Shown here piece by piece: positions 53,761 through 62,460 of a stretch of DNA of 64,000 nucleotides (within the stretch, counting starts at the first letter, position 1; the number at the start of each line of letters is the position of its first letter). The position numbers and the translations under genes were made by a program. The stretch covers positions 1-64,000 of the forward strand of contig NZ_JAEVHF010000024.1 of the NCBI RefSeq assembly GCF_018263925.1. Reading direction: 5' to 3'. The notes under the pieces were generated by a model. That model saw only the letters and a list, made by a program, of their open reading frames with translations. It searched no databases and was not told the DNA's origin. The stretch is from Kistimonas asteriae. Lineage in GTDB: Bacteria; Pseudomonadota; Gammaproteobacteria; Pseudomonadales; Endozoicomonadaceae.

Positions 53761-53780
53761 GCTCAGGTCCTGGCTGCAGA

Positions 53781-53915
53781 TCAGGCAGACAGGCGCTTGC
53801 GACCCTTGGCACGACGACGAGCGATAACCTGCTGGCCGCTCTTGGTAGCCATGCGAGCACGGAAACCGTGAGTACGCTTACGCTTCAGGACGCTGGGTTG
53901 AAATGTTCTTTTCAT
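53781..53915 (-). CDS. rpmH: 50S ribosomal protein L34
   Basis: This 44-residue very basic ribosomal protein reads MKRTFQPSVLKRKRTHGFRA, continues RMATKSGQQVIARRRAKGRK and ends RLSA, an almost perfect match to the family. A short gene that length cutoffs miss, it is the first gene of the rpmH-rnpA-yidD-yidC unit, divergent from dnaA. Confidence 0.97.
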   Translation of the reverse strand: MKRTFQPSVLKRKRTHGFRARMATKSGQQVIARRRAKGRKRLSA

Positions 53916-54716
53916 GGGTAACTCACCTACGCTGCAGTTGTACGGGGTACAACTAAAAATGACAGATAAAAGACGCGCAATTGTAGGGAATCAGATAAAT
54001 AGCGTCAATTTAAAAGATGTATAAAAATCGACCAGCGTATTGCGGCATTCCTTATACGGCAATATTCCTGCCTCTATACCCTACACAGCATTTACTTATC
54101 CTCAGGCTGGGTTAACGCAATCGAGTGTTTTCAAAACCTTACGTCTTCAACAGGAGGACATGAATTTTTGATCGCATGTGTAAGGGTTAAATATTAGACA
54201 GTTGTCTTTTTTGATGATTTAAACCATATAAATATATAAAGAAAAATATAAAAAAATATATCTTATATATATTCTTTTATTCTTTAATGTTGTTTATATA
54301 GGGTACGCCTTTTTCTGTGGAAAACGTCAAAAAAACATTATTTATCAACAGGATAGATAATGACAAACCTTGTCCAAACTACTGCTCTTACGTTGTACGG
54401 TTACCGTGGAGCGATGTGTATAAAAATAGAGGGGGTTACACTGGTTGTGTATAAACAGCCATTTCAGCCACAGGTGATCCGCGCTACTTATACATTTTTC
54501 CCACAGAAATATTCACAGCCCTGTTAGTAACTCCCTGTTTTTAAAGTATTTATTTCTATTAATGTTAACTTATTGATAAATAAGGATATTTGCCGTTTTA
54601 CCTCTATAAATACAGGGTTTTTACGGGTGTGGATAACATAGCCAACACACGATAAAATAAACTGTTTTCAACATCGGTTCTGAACCACTTTCTTCACTTT
54701 CAACCGGAGCGTCCTC
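53916..54716. other. oriC: probable chromosomal origin oriC (rpmH-dnaA gap)
   Basis: This 801-base AT-rich gap between rpmH and dnaA is the classical origin position in Pseudomonas-type genomes. It contains perfect DnaA boxes TGTGTATAA at 54415-54423 and 54446-54454 and TGTGGATAA at 54628-54636, plus TTATCAACA at 54342-54350. An extremely AT-rich block at about 54220-54300 (ATATAAATATATAAAGAAAA and similar) is the best unwinding-element candidate. Promoters for rpmH and dnaA must also lie here. Confidence 0.75.
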
Positions 54717-56411
54717 GTGCCACTGGAGCTATGGCAGAAATGCATGGATATCCTTCAGGATGAACTGCCTTCCCAGCAGTTCAACACCTGGTTACGTCCA
54801 CTGAAGGTCATGGCGGATCACGATGAACTGTGTCTGCTGGCCCCTAACCGCTTTGTGCTCGACTGGGTCAAGGATAAGTTCCTGCCTCGTATCGAGGAGG
54901 TGATGGATGAGCTGACGGATGGGAATCCGCCGGCGATCGCTCTGGGTGTGAGTAACCGGAAACCTTCTTTTAATATCCGTTCCCGCTCGACGGGATCGAC
55001 GATATCCTCGCGCCAGACCGCCACTGAATCGCCTGTTGCCGCTGCAACGCAGTATGCATCTCCTTATTCCAGTAACCAGAAAAGCCTGGATCTGGTGGAT
55101 GAGCGACCTCAGGCGGTGGCAGAACCGCAGTCGATTCAGCACGGCCGCAGGCCTGTTGAAGCTGAATCCCGTATGACGGAAACGGTTTCTGCGCAGGCAA
55201 CCTCCACTCATCATGGTGCGGGTGCTTCTTCAGGCTCTCGTACTTTCGTGAATCCTTTAAAGCAATCACGGGCTGCTGTCAGTGATGTGATTGAGCAGGA
55301 TGAGCCTGCCAGGCCTGCACCAGAGCCTCAGCAACCAGCGCCTGCTCGCCAGAAAGAGCGTCAGGTCGAGGTTGAGGGCAGCATTAAACACAATAGCTCC
55401 CTGAATACGACGTTTACCTTTGAAACGTTTGTCGAAGGCAAGTCTAACCAGCTGGCGCTGGCTGCCGCACGACAGGTGGCGGAAAACCCGGGAGCGGCCT
55501 ATAACCCCTTGTTCCTTTACGGTGGCGTAGGCTTGGGTAAAACGCACTTGATGCACGCTGTGGGTAACTCGCTGGTTAAACAGAATCCAGACGCCAAGGT
55601 CATTTATCTGCATTCCGAGCGTTTTGTTGCGGATATGGTCAAAGCCCTGCAGTTGAATGCCATTAACGATTTCAAGCGGTACTACCGTTCTGTGGATGCA
55701 TTGCTGATCGATGATATCCAGTTCTTTGCCGGCAAGGAGCGTTCCCAGGAAGAGTTCTTTCATACCTTTAATGCATTGCTGGAAGGCGGTCAGCAGATGA
55801 TCCTGACCTGTGATCGTTATCCCAAGGAGATTGCGGGACTGGAAGAACGGTTGAAATCCCGTTTCGGTTGGGGGCTGACGGTTGCCGTTGAACCGCCGGA
55901 ACTTGAAACCCGGGTGGCTATCCTGATGAAGAAAGCCGAGCAGGCCAATATTGAGCTGCCTCATGATTCGGCTTTCTTTATTGCCCAGCGGATCCGTTCT
56001 AACGTCCGTGAGTTGGAAGGTGCATTGAAGCGCGTTATTGCCAGTGCCCATTTCATGGGACGGCGTATCAATGTGGACCTGATCCGTGAATCGCTGAAGG
56101 ACCTTCTGGCGCTTCAGGACAAACAGGTCAGTATCGATAATATCCAGCGTACGGTGGCTGAATATTACAAGATCAAGATGTCAGATATCCTGTCCAAGCG
56201 ACGCAGCCGCTCTGTGGCGCGGCCGCGGCAGATCGCCATGGCGCTGTCCAAGGAACTGACCAACCACAGTCTTCCGGAAATTGGTGAAGCCTACGGCGGC
56301 CGCGACCATACCACGGTCCTGCATGCCTGCCGCAAGGTGAAGGAACTGATTGAAACTGATAACGAAATCGCTGAGGATTACAAGAATCTGCACCGGTCTT
56401 TGACCAGCTGA
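54717..56411 (+). CDS. dnaA: chromosomal replication initiator DnaA
   Basis: This 564-residue AAA+ initiator binds DnaA boxes and opens oriC. Domain I begins MPLELWQKCMDILQDELPSQ; domain II (about residues 85-225) is long and rich in Ser, Gln, Ala and Pro; domain III has Walker A GGVGLGKTHLMHAVGN and Walker B ALLIDDIQFFAGKE; domain IV has the DNA-binding signature GGRDHTTVLHACRKVKEL. It is about 100 residues longer than E. coli DnaA because of domain II. It starts with GTG behind CGGAG. Confidence 0.97.
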   Translation: MPLELWQKCMDILQDELPSQQFNTWLRPLKVMADHDELCLLAPNRFVLDWVKDKFLPRIEEVMDELTDGNPPAIALGVSNRKPSFNIRSRSTGSTISSRQTATESPVAAATQYASPYSSNQKSLDLVDERPQAVAEPQSIQHGRRPVEAESRMTETVSAQATSTHHGAGASSGSRTFVNPLKQSRAAVSDVIEQDEPARPAPEPQQPAPARQKERQVEVEGSIKHNSSLNTTFTFETFVEGKSNQLALAAARQVAENPGAAYNPLFLYGGVGLGKTHLMHAVGNSLVKQNPDAKVIYLHSERFVADMVKALQLNAINDFKRYYRSVDALLIDDIQFFAGKERSQEEFFHTFNALLEGGQQMILTCDRYPKEIAGLEERLKSRFGWGLTVAVEPPELETRVAILMKKAEQANIELPHDSAFFIAQRIRSNVRELEGALKRVIASAHFMGRRINVDLIRESLKDLLALQDKQVSIDNIQRTVAEYYKIKMSDILSKRRSRSVARPRQIAMALSKELTNHSLPEIGEAYGGRDHTTVLHACRKVKELIETDNEIAEDYKNLHRSLTS

Positions 56412-56451
56412 TGACGGTATCTTCCAACGAGGATTACGAGAGAAGGAAACC

Positions 56452-57555
56452 ATGAAACTCACCATTAACCGGGAAGCACTGCTAAAGCCGCTGCAGTTGG
56501 TCGCTGGTGTTGTGGAGCGCAGGCAAACCCTGCCGGTCCTGTCCAACGTTCTGCTGGTTGTCGAGGGGGATCAGCTCTCCCTGACCGGAACCGACCTTGA
56601 GGTTGAGCTGGTTGGCCGGGTCAAGCTGGAACAGCCTGCCGAGAGCGGCGAGATCACCGTTCCTGCACGGAAACTGATGGATATCTGCAAATCCCTGCCT
56701 GAGGATTGCGATATCGAGCTGAAGGTCGACGATCAGAAAGTGATTCTGCGTTCTGGCCGTTCACGTTTCACGCTGTCCACACTGCCTGCTAATGACTTCC
56801 CGAATATTGAGGAAGAAGCCGGCTCGTTTACCTTCTCCATTGCTCAATCCCGTCTGCGTCGCCTGATTGATCGCACCGGGTTTGCTATGGCACAGCAGGA
56901 TGTCCGTTATTACCTCAACGGTATGCTGCTGGAAGTGAATAACCATATGCTGCGCTCTGTCGCTACTGATGGCCACCGTTTAGCCATGTGCTCTGTGGAT
57001 GCGGATATCAGCCAGGATAACAAGCACCAGGTCATTGTGCCTCGCAAGGGGATTTTGGAGCTGGCACGTCTGCTGACGGAAGGTGATGAAGCGGTCAATA
57101 TCACGGTTGGCGGCAACCATATTCGCGCCAACACCGGTGATTTCACCTTTACCTCCAAGCTGGTTGACGGGAAATTCCCGGATTACGAGCGGGTTCTGCC
57201 CCGTGGTGGTGACAAGATTGTTATCGGTGATCGACAGACCCTGCGCCAGGCATTTAACCGGACGGCCATTCTCTCCAACGAGAAATACCGTGGTATCCGG
57301 ATGATGCTGAATGAAAACACCATGAAGATCATGGCGAATAACCCGGAGCAGGAAGAAGCGGAAGAAGAAGTCACCGTGAACTATCCGGGTGATGGTCTCG
57401 AGATCGGCTTCAATGTGAGCTATCTGCTGGATGTGCTTTCCGTCATTTCCGGCGATGCTGTCAAGCTGACCCTGTCTGATTCCAATAGCAGTGCGCTGAT
57501 TGAAGAGACCGAGGGTGGTGATTCCGTCTATGTGGTCATGCCTATGCGTCTCTGA
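56452..57555 (+). CDS. dnaN: DNA polymerase III beta sliding clamp
   Basis: This 367-residue ring-forming clamp tethers DNA polymerases. The start MKLTINREALLKPLQLVAGV and the C-terminus SVYVVMPMRL are canonical, and the length matches E. coli (366). A GAGAGAAGGAAA ribosome site lies upstream. It follows dnaA by 40 bases. A strong hairpin separates it from recF. Confidence 0.97.
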   Translation: MKLTINREALLKPLQLVAGVVERRQTLPVLSNVLLVVEGDQLSLTGTDLEVELVGRVKLEQPAESGEITVPARKLMDICKSLPEDCDIELKVDDQKVILRSGRSRFTLSTLPANDFPNIEEEAGSFTFSIAQSRLRRLIDRTGFAMAQQDVRYYLNGMLLEVNNHMLRSVATDGHRLAMCSVDADISQDNKHQVIVPRKGILELARLLTEGDEAVNITVGGNHIRANTGDFTFTSKLVDGKFPDYERVLPRGGDKIVIGDRQTLRQAFNRTAILSNEKYRGIRMMLNENTMKIMANNPEQEEAEEEVTVNYPGDGLEIGFNVSYLLDVLSVISGDAVKLTLSDSNSSALIEETEGGDSVYVVMPMRL

Positions 57556-57584
57556 GCCATTGGCACTCTCCTGCTCCCCTTACG

Positions 57585-57615
57585 GAAAACGGATGCCCCT
57601 GTGGCATCCGTTTTC
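57585..57615 (+). terminator. strong hairpin between dnaN and recF
   Basis: GAAAACGGATGCC and GGCATCCGTTTTC form a perfect 13-base stem with a CCTGT loop; the right arm includes TTTT. It should reduce read-through, suggesting that recF-gyrB have an extra promoter. Confidence 0.75.
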
Positions 57616-57642
57616 TGGTTTTAACCCGGTAAAAACAACGAT

Positions 57643-58731
57643 ATGACCATCAGGCGTCTCGCAATCACCGATGTCAGGAATCTCTCCACGGTTTCCCTGG
57701 AACCCTCCCCTGATATCAATATCTTTTACGGCAAGAATGGCAGTGGCAAGACCAGTATCCTTGAATCTATTTATCTGTTGGGTATGGCGCGCTCGTTTCG
57801 CTCCTCAAAATTAAAGCCTGTCATTCGTAATGGAGTTCAATCCTGTACCGTGTTTGGCGATGTCAGCCGTGAAACGCGCTCTGTCCCGGTGGGGGTTACC
57901 CGGACTCTGGACGGGGATTATCAGATTCGTGTTGCGGGTGAAAATGTTAACAATGTCTCAAGCTTGGCAGCTATTCTGCCCATACAGGTCATAAATCCTG
58001 ACACTTTCCGCTTACTCGAAGGTTCGCCTAAGGAAAGAAGGCAATTTATTGACTGGGGTGTGTTCCACGTGGAACATCGGTTCCTTCCCTTGTGGCAGCG
58101 CTTACAGAAATGTTTGAGACAGCGGAATACCTTGCTTCGTCATGGTAAAATAGACTGTTCACAATTGGATATCTGGGATCAGGAGCTGATTACCGTAGCG
58201 AACCAGGTTGATGCGCTTCGGTCAGAGTATATTGAGAAGCTGCTTCCTGTCTTTGAGCAGGTCATGGCAAAGTTCTCGAATGTTCCTGGATTGAAGGTGA
58301 GCTATTACCGGGGGTGGGACAAGGATCTGAGCCTGGGTGATGTACTCAAGAAAAACCGGGATCGTGATATTAATTCCGGGTATACGCATGCAGGACCCCA
58401 GCGGGCTGACTTGAAGGTCAGGCTTGACCGAATGAGTGCTGCTGAGATTTTGTCTCGAGGGCAGCAGAAAATGGTGGTCTGCGCGCTGAAACTGTCGCAA
58501 GGATTACTGTTTTCAGAAATCAGTAATCGCCCCTGTACCTATCTGGTGGATGATTTGCCCTCAGAGTTGGATGCAGAACATAGGCAGTTACTGTGCGACA
58601 CCCTGGAAGCCATGCATTGTCAGGTCTTTGTGACCAGCGTTGAGCGTGAAGGGTTGGCGCATCAATGGAACGAGAAAACCCAGGTGAAAATGTTCCACGT
58701 GGAACATGGTGCTGTAAGTAGCAATGATTAA
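57643..58731 (+). CDS. recF: DNA replication and repair protein RecF
   Basis: This 362-residue SMC-like ATPase works in gap repair and helps RecA loading with RecOR. The Walker A FYGKNGSGKTSILESIYLLG lies near residue 28, the signature ILSRGQQKMVVCALKLSQG near residue 265, and the Walker B YLVDDLPSELD near residue 300. Two perfect parS sites lie within its coding sequence, so codon choice here is constrained by ParB binding. Confidence 0.95.
   Translation: MTIRRLAITDVRNLSTVSLEPSPDINIFYGKNGSGKTSILESIYLLGMARSFRSSKLKPVIRNGVQSCTVFGDVSRETRSVPVGVTRTLDGDYQIRVAGENVNNVSSLAAILPIQVINPDTFRLLEGSPKERRQFIDWGVFHVEHRFLPLWQRLQKCLRQRNTLLRHGKIDCSQLDIWDQELITVANQVDALRSEYIEKLLPVFEQVMAKFSNVPGLKVSYYRGWDKDLSLGDVLKKNRDRDINSGYTHAGPQRADLKVRLDRMSAAEILSRGQQKMVVCALKLSQGLLFSEISNRPCTYLVDDLPSELDAEHRQLLCDTLEAMHCQVFVTSVEREGLAHQWNEKTQVKMFHVEHGAVSSND
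58061..58076. promoter_or_regulatory. parS: parS site 1 (inside recF)
   Basis: The 16-base palindrome TGTTCCACGTGGAACA is identical to the consensus ParB-binding site. It encodes the VFHVEH stretch of RecF. Confidence 0.95.
58691..58706. promoter_or_regulatory. parS: parS site 2 (inside recF)
   Basis: A second perfect TGTTCCACGTGGAACA lies 630 bases after the first, near the end of recF, encoding MFHVEH. Together the two are strong ParB loading sites about 4 kb from the putative oriC. Confidence 0.95.
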
Positions 58732-58841
58732 CTGCGGTGACGAGTGTTTTGTCTACCCTGTTCTGCCTTGGCTCAACCGATAGTTTGAGTAGGGCAGACA
58801 GCGCACTCGCCCCGGCGCGGAAGGTTATGGAGAGCAGACTG

Positions 58842-61256
58842 ATGACTGAACAGACTTATGATGCATCGAATATCAAGGTCCTGAAGGGACTTGATGCGGT
58901 GCGTAAGCGCCCCGGGATGTATATCGGTGATACGGATGACGGCACCGGCCTGCATCACATGGTGTTTGAAATCGTGGATAACTCCATCGATGAGGCGCTG
59001 GCAGGACACTGTAGCCAGATTGATGTGGTGATCCATCCGGATGAATCCGTCTCTGTCCGCGATAATGGCCGGGGAATCCCGACGGATATCCATGAGGAGG
59101 AAGGTGTCTCTGCAGCCGAAGTTATCATGACGGTACTGCATGCCGGCGGTAAGTTCGACGATAACACCTATAAGGTTTCCGGTGGTCTACACGGTGTGGG
59201 TGTCTCTGTAGTTAACGCCCTTTCCAGCGAACTGCGGATGACCATCCGTCGAGCGGGTAATGTCCATCAGCAGATATTTAATGATGGAGTCCCAAGAGAA
59301 CCCTTGAAAGTTATCGGTGACACGGATACCACCGGTACTGAGGTGACCTTCTGGGCCTCCCCTGAAACGTTCAGTAATATCAAATTCAGCTTCGATATTC
59401 TGGCCAAGCGTCTTCGTGAGCTGTCTTTCCTTAACTCAGGGGTTTGTATTGTCCTGAAGGATGAGAGAGATGGACGTGAAGAGACCTTTAAATATGAAGG
59501 TGGTCTAAAAGCGTTCGTTGAGTATCTAAATAACAAGAAAAACGCTATCAATAATGTCTTCCACTTTATTCGCGAACGTGATGATGGCGTCACGGTTGAA
59601 GTAGCCCTGCAGTGGAATGACAGCTTCCAGGAAAGCATTTTCTGCTTTACCAATAACATTCCCCAGCGCGACGGCGGAACGCATCTGGCAGGCTTCCGTG
59701 CAGCGCTGACACGGACTCTGAATACTTACATTGAAAAAGAAGGTCTGCTGAAAAAACAGAAGGTCAGCACTACCGGCGATGATAGCCGTGAAGGTTTGAC
59801 CGCCATTGTTTCCGTCAAGGTACCGGATCCCAAGTTCTCATCCCAGACCAAGGACAAGCTGGTTTCATCGGAAGTTAAAACGGCCGTTGAACAGGAAATG
59901 GGTAACTCTTTCGGCGACTTCCTGCTGGAAAACCCTCAGGATGCCAAGATCGTGGTCAACAAGATGCTCGATGCTGCCCGCGCCCGTGAAGCCGCGCGGA
60001 AAGCCCGTGAGATGACGCGGCGGAAAGGTGTGCTGGATATTGCCGGTCTCCCAGGAAAACTGGCTGACTGCCAGGAAAAGGACCCTGCCCTTTCCGAACT
60101 CTACATTGTGGAGGGTGACTCTGCGGGCGGCTCTGCCAAGCAGGGGCGTGACCGTCGGACGCAGGCAATCCTGCCGCTGAAAGGCAAGATCCTGAACGTC
60201 GAGAAAGCCCGCTTCGACAAGATGCTCTCCTCCGTTGAGGTGGGTACGCTGATCACTGCATTGGGTTGTGGTATTGGTCGGGAAGAGTTTAATCCAGATA
60301 AGCTGCGTTACCATCAGATCATTATCATGACCGATGCCGACGTCGACGGTGCGCACATCCGTACGCTGCTGTTGACATTCTTCTTCCGTCAGATGCCTGA
60401 ACTGATTGAGCGCGGGTATATCTACATTGCTCAGCCACCACTCTACAAGATCAAACGAGGCAAGCAGGAGCAGTATCTGAAGGACGAAAATGCCCTTCAG
60501 CAATACCTGACCACTGCTGCGATGGAAAACGCCAGTCTGCACGTCAATGAGAATGCGCCAGGTATCGGGGGTGAACAGCTTGAATCGCTGGTCAATGACT
60601 TCCGTAACGTTCAGGCAATCATTGATCGCCTGTCCCGCGTCTATCCTGCCGATGTGCTTCGTGATTTGATCTATTCACCCGAGCTGACTGAAGAAGCGCT
60701 GAAGCAGCAGGATCTTGTAGAAAACTGGGTACAAGCACTGAATGAGAAGCTGGCCAACAAGAAAGTCTCTGGCGTCAGCATCACGCTGTCTGCAGTCGAA
60801 AATCGCGAACTCAATATCTGGGTACCGGTAGCCAGTGTCGTTTCCCACGGGATTACCACCGAATACCGCTTCCAGACCGAGTTCTTCATCTCGAATGATT
60901 ACCGCAATATCGTGAAGCTGGGTAATCAGCTCCAGGGCTTGCTGGAAGATGGCGCCCATTTCCGCAAGGGAGAGCGTGTTCAGCCTATTGATGATTTTGA
61001 GCAGGGCCTGAACTGGTTGATGCATGAATCCACCAAGCGTCACTACATCCAGCGCTATAAGGGTTTGGGTGAGATGAACCCGGAACAGCTCTGGGAAACG
61101 ACAATGGATCCAGAGTCACGCCGCATGCTGCGTGTCACGATTGAGGATGCCATTGCTGCTGACCAGATATTCACAACGTTGATGGGCGATGTGGTTGAGC
61201 CGCGGCGGGACTTCATTGAAAGCAATGCGCTTAGGGTTGCCAACCTCGACGTATAA
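58842..61256 (+). CDS. gyrB: DNA gyrase subunit B
   Basis: This 804-residue ATPase subunit of gyrase introduces negative supercoils. GHKL ATP-binding motifs appear as EIVDNSIDEALAGHC and VRDNGRGIPTDIH, then VSGGLHGVGVSVVNALS; the TOPRIM region shows LYIVEGDSAGGSAKQGRDRR and MTDADVDGAHIRTLLL. The frame is open upstream to 58737, but the ATG at 58842 (MTEQTYDASNIKVLKGLDAV) has a GGAGAG site and gives exactly the E. coli length. Confidence 0.97.
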   Translation: MTEQTYDASNIKVLKGLDAVRKRPGMYIGDTDDGTGLHHMVFEIVDNSIDEALAGHCSQIDVVIHPDESVSVRDNGRGIPTDIHEEEGVSAAEVIMTVLHAGGKFDDNTYKVSGGLHGVGVSVVNALSSELRMTIRRAGNVHQQIFNDGVPREPLKVIGDTDTTGTEVTFWASPETFSNIKFSFDILAKRLRELSFLNSGVCIVLKDERDGREETFKYEGGLKAFVEYLNNKKNAINNVFHFIRERDDGVTVEVALQWNDSFQESIFCFTNNIPQRDGGTHLAGFRAALTRTLNTYIEKEGLLKKQKVSTTGDDSREGLTAIVSVKVPDPKFSSQTKDKLVSSEVKTAVEQEMGNSFGDFLLENPQDAKIVVNKMLDAARAREAARKAREMTRRKGVLDIAGLPGKLADCQEKDPALSELYIVEGDSAGGSAKQGRDRRTQAILPLKGKILNVEKARFDKMLSSVEVGTLITALGCGIGREEFNPDKLRYHQIIIMTDADVDGAHIRTLLLTFFFRQMPELIERGYIYIAQPPLYKIKRGKQEQYLKDENALQQYLTTAAMENASLHVNENAPGIGGEQLESLVNDFRNVQAIIDRLSRVYPADVLRDLIYSPELTEEALKQQDLVENWVQALNEKLANKKVSGVSITLSAVENRELNIWVPVASVVSHGITTEYRFQTEFFISNDYRNIVKLGNQLQGLLEDGAHFRKGERVQPIDDFEQGLNWLMHESTKRHYIQRYKGLGEMNPEQLWETTMDPESRRMLRVTIEDAIAADQIFTTLMGDVVEPRRDFIESNALRVANLDV

Positions 61257-61301
61257 TCCGGAAACTTCAAAAATACTGCGCAAAACACCGTCGCTGGCTG
61301 G

Positions 61302-61327
61302 CTGTTTTTGAAATTAAGCAAAAACAG
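61302..61327. repeat. inverted repeat between gyrB and gmhA
   Basis: CTGTTTTTG (61302-61310) and CAAAAACAG (61319-61327) form a nine-base stem with an eight-base loop, and imperfect pairing continues outward (GTCGCTGG with CAGTGAC). There is no T-run, so it may be a processing or regulatory hairpin rather than a terminator. Confidence 0.55.
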
Positions 61328-61354
61328 TCAGTGACGGTTGCCGGGACAGATGCA

Positions 61355-61942
61355 ATGAATGAATTACAGCAATATGTCAGACAGGAATTATCAGAAGCCG
61401 CCATGGTGCTGGATCAATTCCTGAACGATGACGCGAATCTGGAAAAAATTACCCGCGCCGCTGAACTGCTGGCGGAATCCTTCAAGACTGGCGGTAAAGT
61501 GCTCTCCTGCGGAAACGGTGGTTCACACTGTGATGCCATGCACTTTGCTGAGGAATTGACAGGGCGTTACCGTGAAAACCGCCCTGCTTACCCGGCTATT
61601 GCTATTTCCGATCCAAGCCATCTGTCCTGTGTCAGCAATGATTTTGGTTACGATTTTGTATTCAGCCGCTATGTAGAAGGCTTGGGACAATCGGGTGATG
61701 TATTACTGGGGATCAGTACCAGTGGTAACTCTGCCAATGTGCTGAAAGCGCTGGAAGCTGCACGACAGAAAGGTATGCGTACGATTATTCTTTCTGGCAA
61801 GGATGGCGGAAAAATGGCAGGTCTGGCGGATATTGAAATCCGTGTGCCACATTTTGGTTATGCCGATCGAATCCAGGAAATTCATATTAAGGTCATTCAC
61901 ATCCTGATGGGGCTTGTCGAGCAGCTGATGGGTGATAGTTAA
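61355..61942 (+). CDS. gmhA: sedoheptulose 7-phosphate isomerase
   Basis: This 195-residue SIS-domain enzyme makes D-glycero-D-manno-heptose 7-phosphate, the first step of the LPS inner-core heptose pathway. Signature parts are GGKVLSCGNGGSHCDAMHFA, EELTGRYRENRPAYPAIAIS, LLGISTSGNSANVLKALEAA and HFGYADRIQEIHIKVIHIL, nearly identical to E. coli GmhA (192). DiaA is a related fold, but the His/Asp-rich SHCDAMHFAEELTGRY block supports GmhA. The ATG at 61355 is preferred over a GTG at 61331. A terminator follows. Confidence 0.93.
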   Translation: MNELQQYVRQELSEAAMVLDQFLNDDANLEKITRAAELLAESFKTGGKVLSCGNGGSHCDAMHFAEELTGRYRENRPAYPAIAISDPSHLSCVSNDFGYDFVFSRYVEGLGQSGDVLLGISTSGNSANVLKALEAARQKGMRTIILSGKDGGKMAGLADIEIRVPHFGYADRIQEIHIKVIHILMGLVEQLMGDS

Positions 61943-61954
61943 TTGACTGAATAA

Positions 61955-61984
61955 TAAAAAGGCTGGTTTTGACCGGCCTTTTTA
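61955..61984 (+). terminator. Rho-independent terminator after gmhA
   Basis: AAAAAGGCTGGT and ACCGGCCTTTTT pair along 12 positions with one G-U pair and a TTTG loop, 13 bases past the stop codon. Confidence 0.88.
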
Positions 61985-62114
61985 ATGTCGAAAGAAAACG
62001 ATTAATTATTTAATAATGATGATATTAACAGACTCGATAATTCAGGACTGTTTAATATCTTATACTGTTATGTATCTATAAAAGTATTCTTAAAAAATCG
62101 CATGGTTTTTAATT

Positions 62115-62441
62115 ATGGATAATGAAAACCTTGGTCAAGATAAGCAAGATAAAGTCATATTGTCTGAAATAGACCAACTGATTAATCAGGGGGCAGACGT
62201 GTTTGCCCGTTATCAGGGGTTGCTTCAGGATATCAATATGACACCGGAAGACGTACAAAGGGATATTGAGAACCCTGATTTCCCAAAGTTTGCCATGGCT
62301 GAAACCATCGCCTGGAAAAATGAACTGGATGCTGATGTAAAACGAAAAATAAAAGAAGCGTCAAAAGAGGTCAAAAACGCTGGGCGTTCCGGAAAATCAG
62401 GTGGTAAAGGTGGTTCTGTCAAGAAGAGCGGTTTGATCTAA
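62115..62441 (+). CDS. hypothetical protein, 108 aa, basic Gly/Lys tail
   Basis: This 108-residue protein is helical and acidic in its first 85 residues (ILSEIDQLINQGADVFARYQ) and ends in a basic Gly/Ser/Lys tail (GRSGKSGGKGGSVKKSGLI). No membrane segment or signal peptide is present. It is the first gene of a tight three-gene unit; the next starts 19 bases later. No family is recognised. The ribosome site is weak. Confidence 0.65.
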   Translation: MDNENLGQDKQDKVILSEIDQLINQGADVFARYQGLLQDINMTPEDVQRDIENPDFPKFAMAETIAWKNELDADVKRKIKEASKEVKNAGRSGKSGGKGGSVKKSGLI

Positions 62442-62460
62442 AGCATACAGGAATCTGGTT

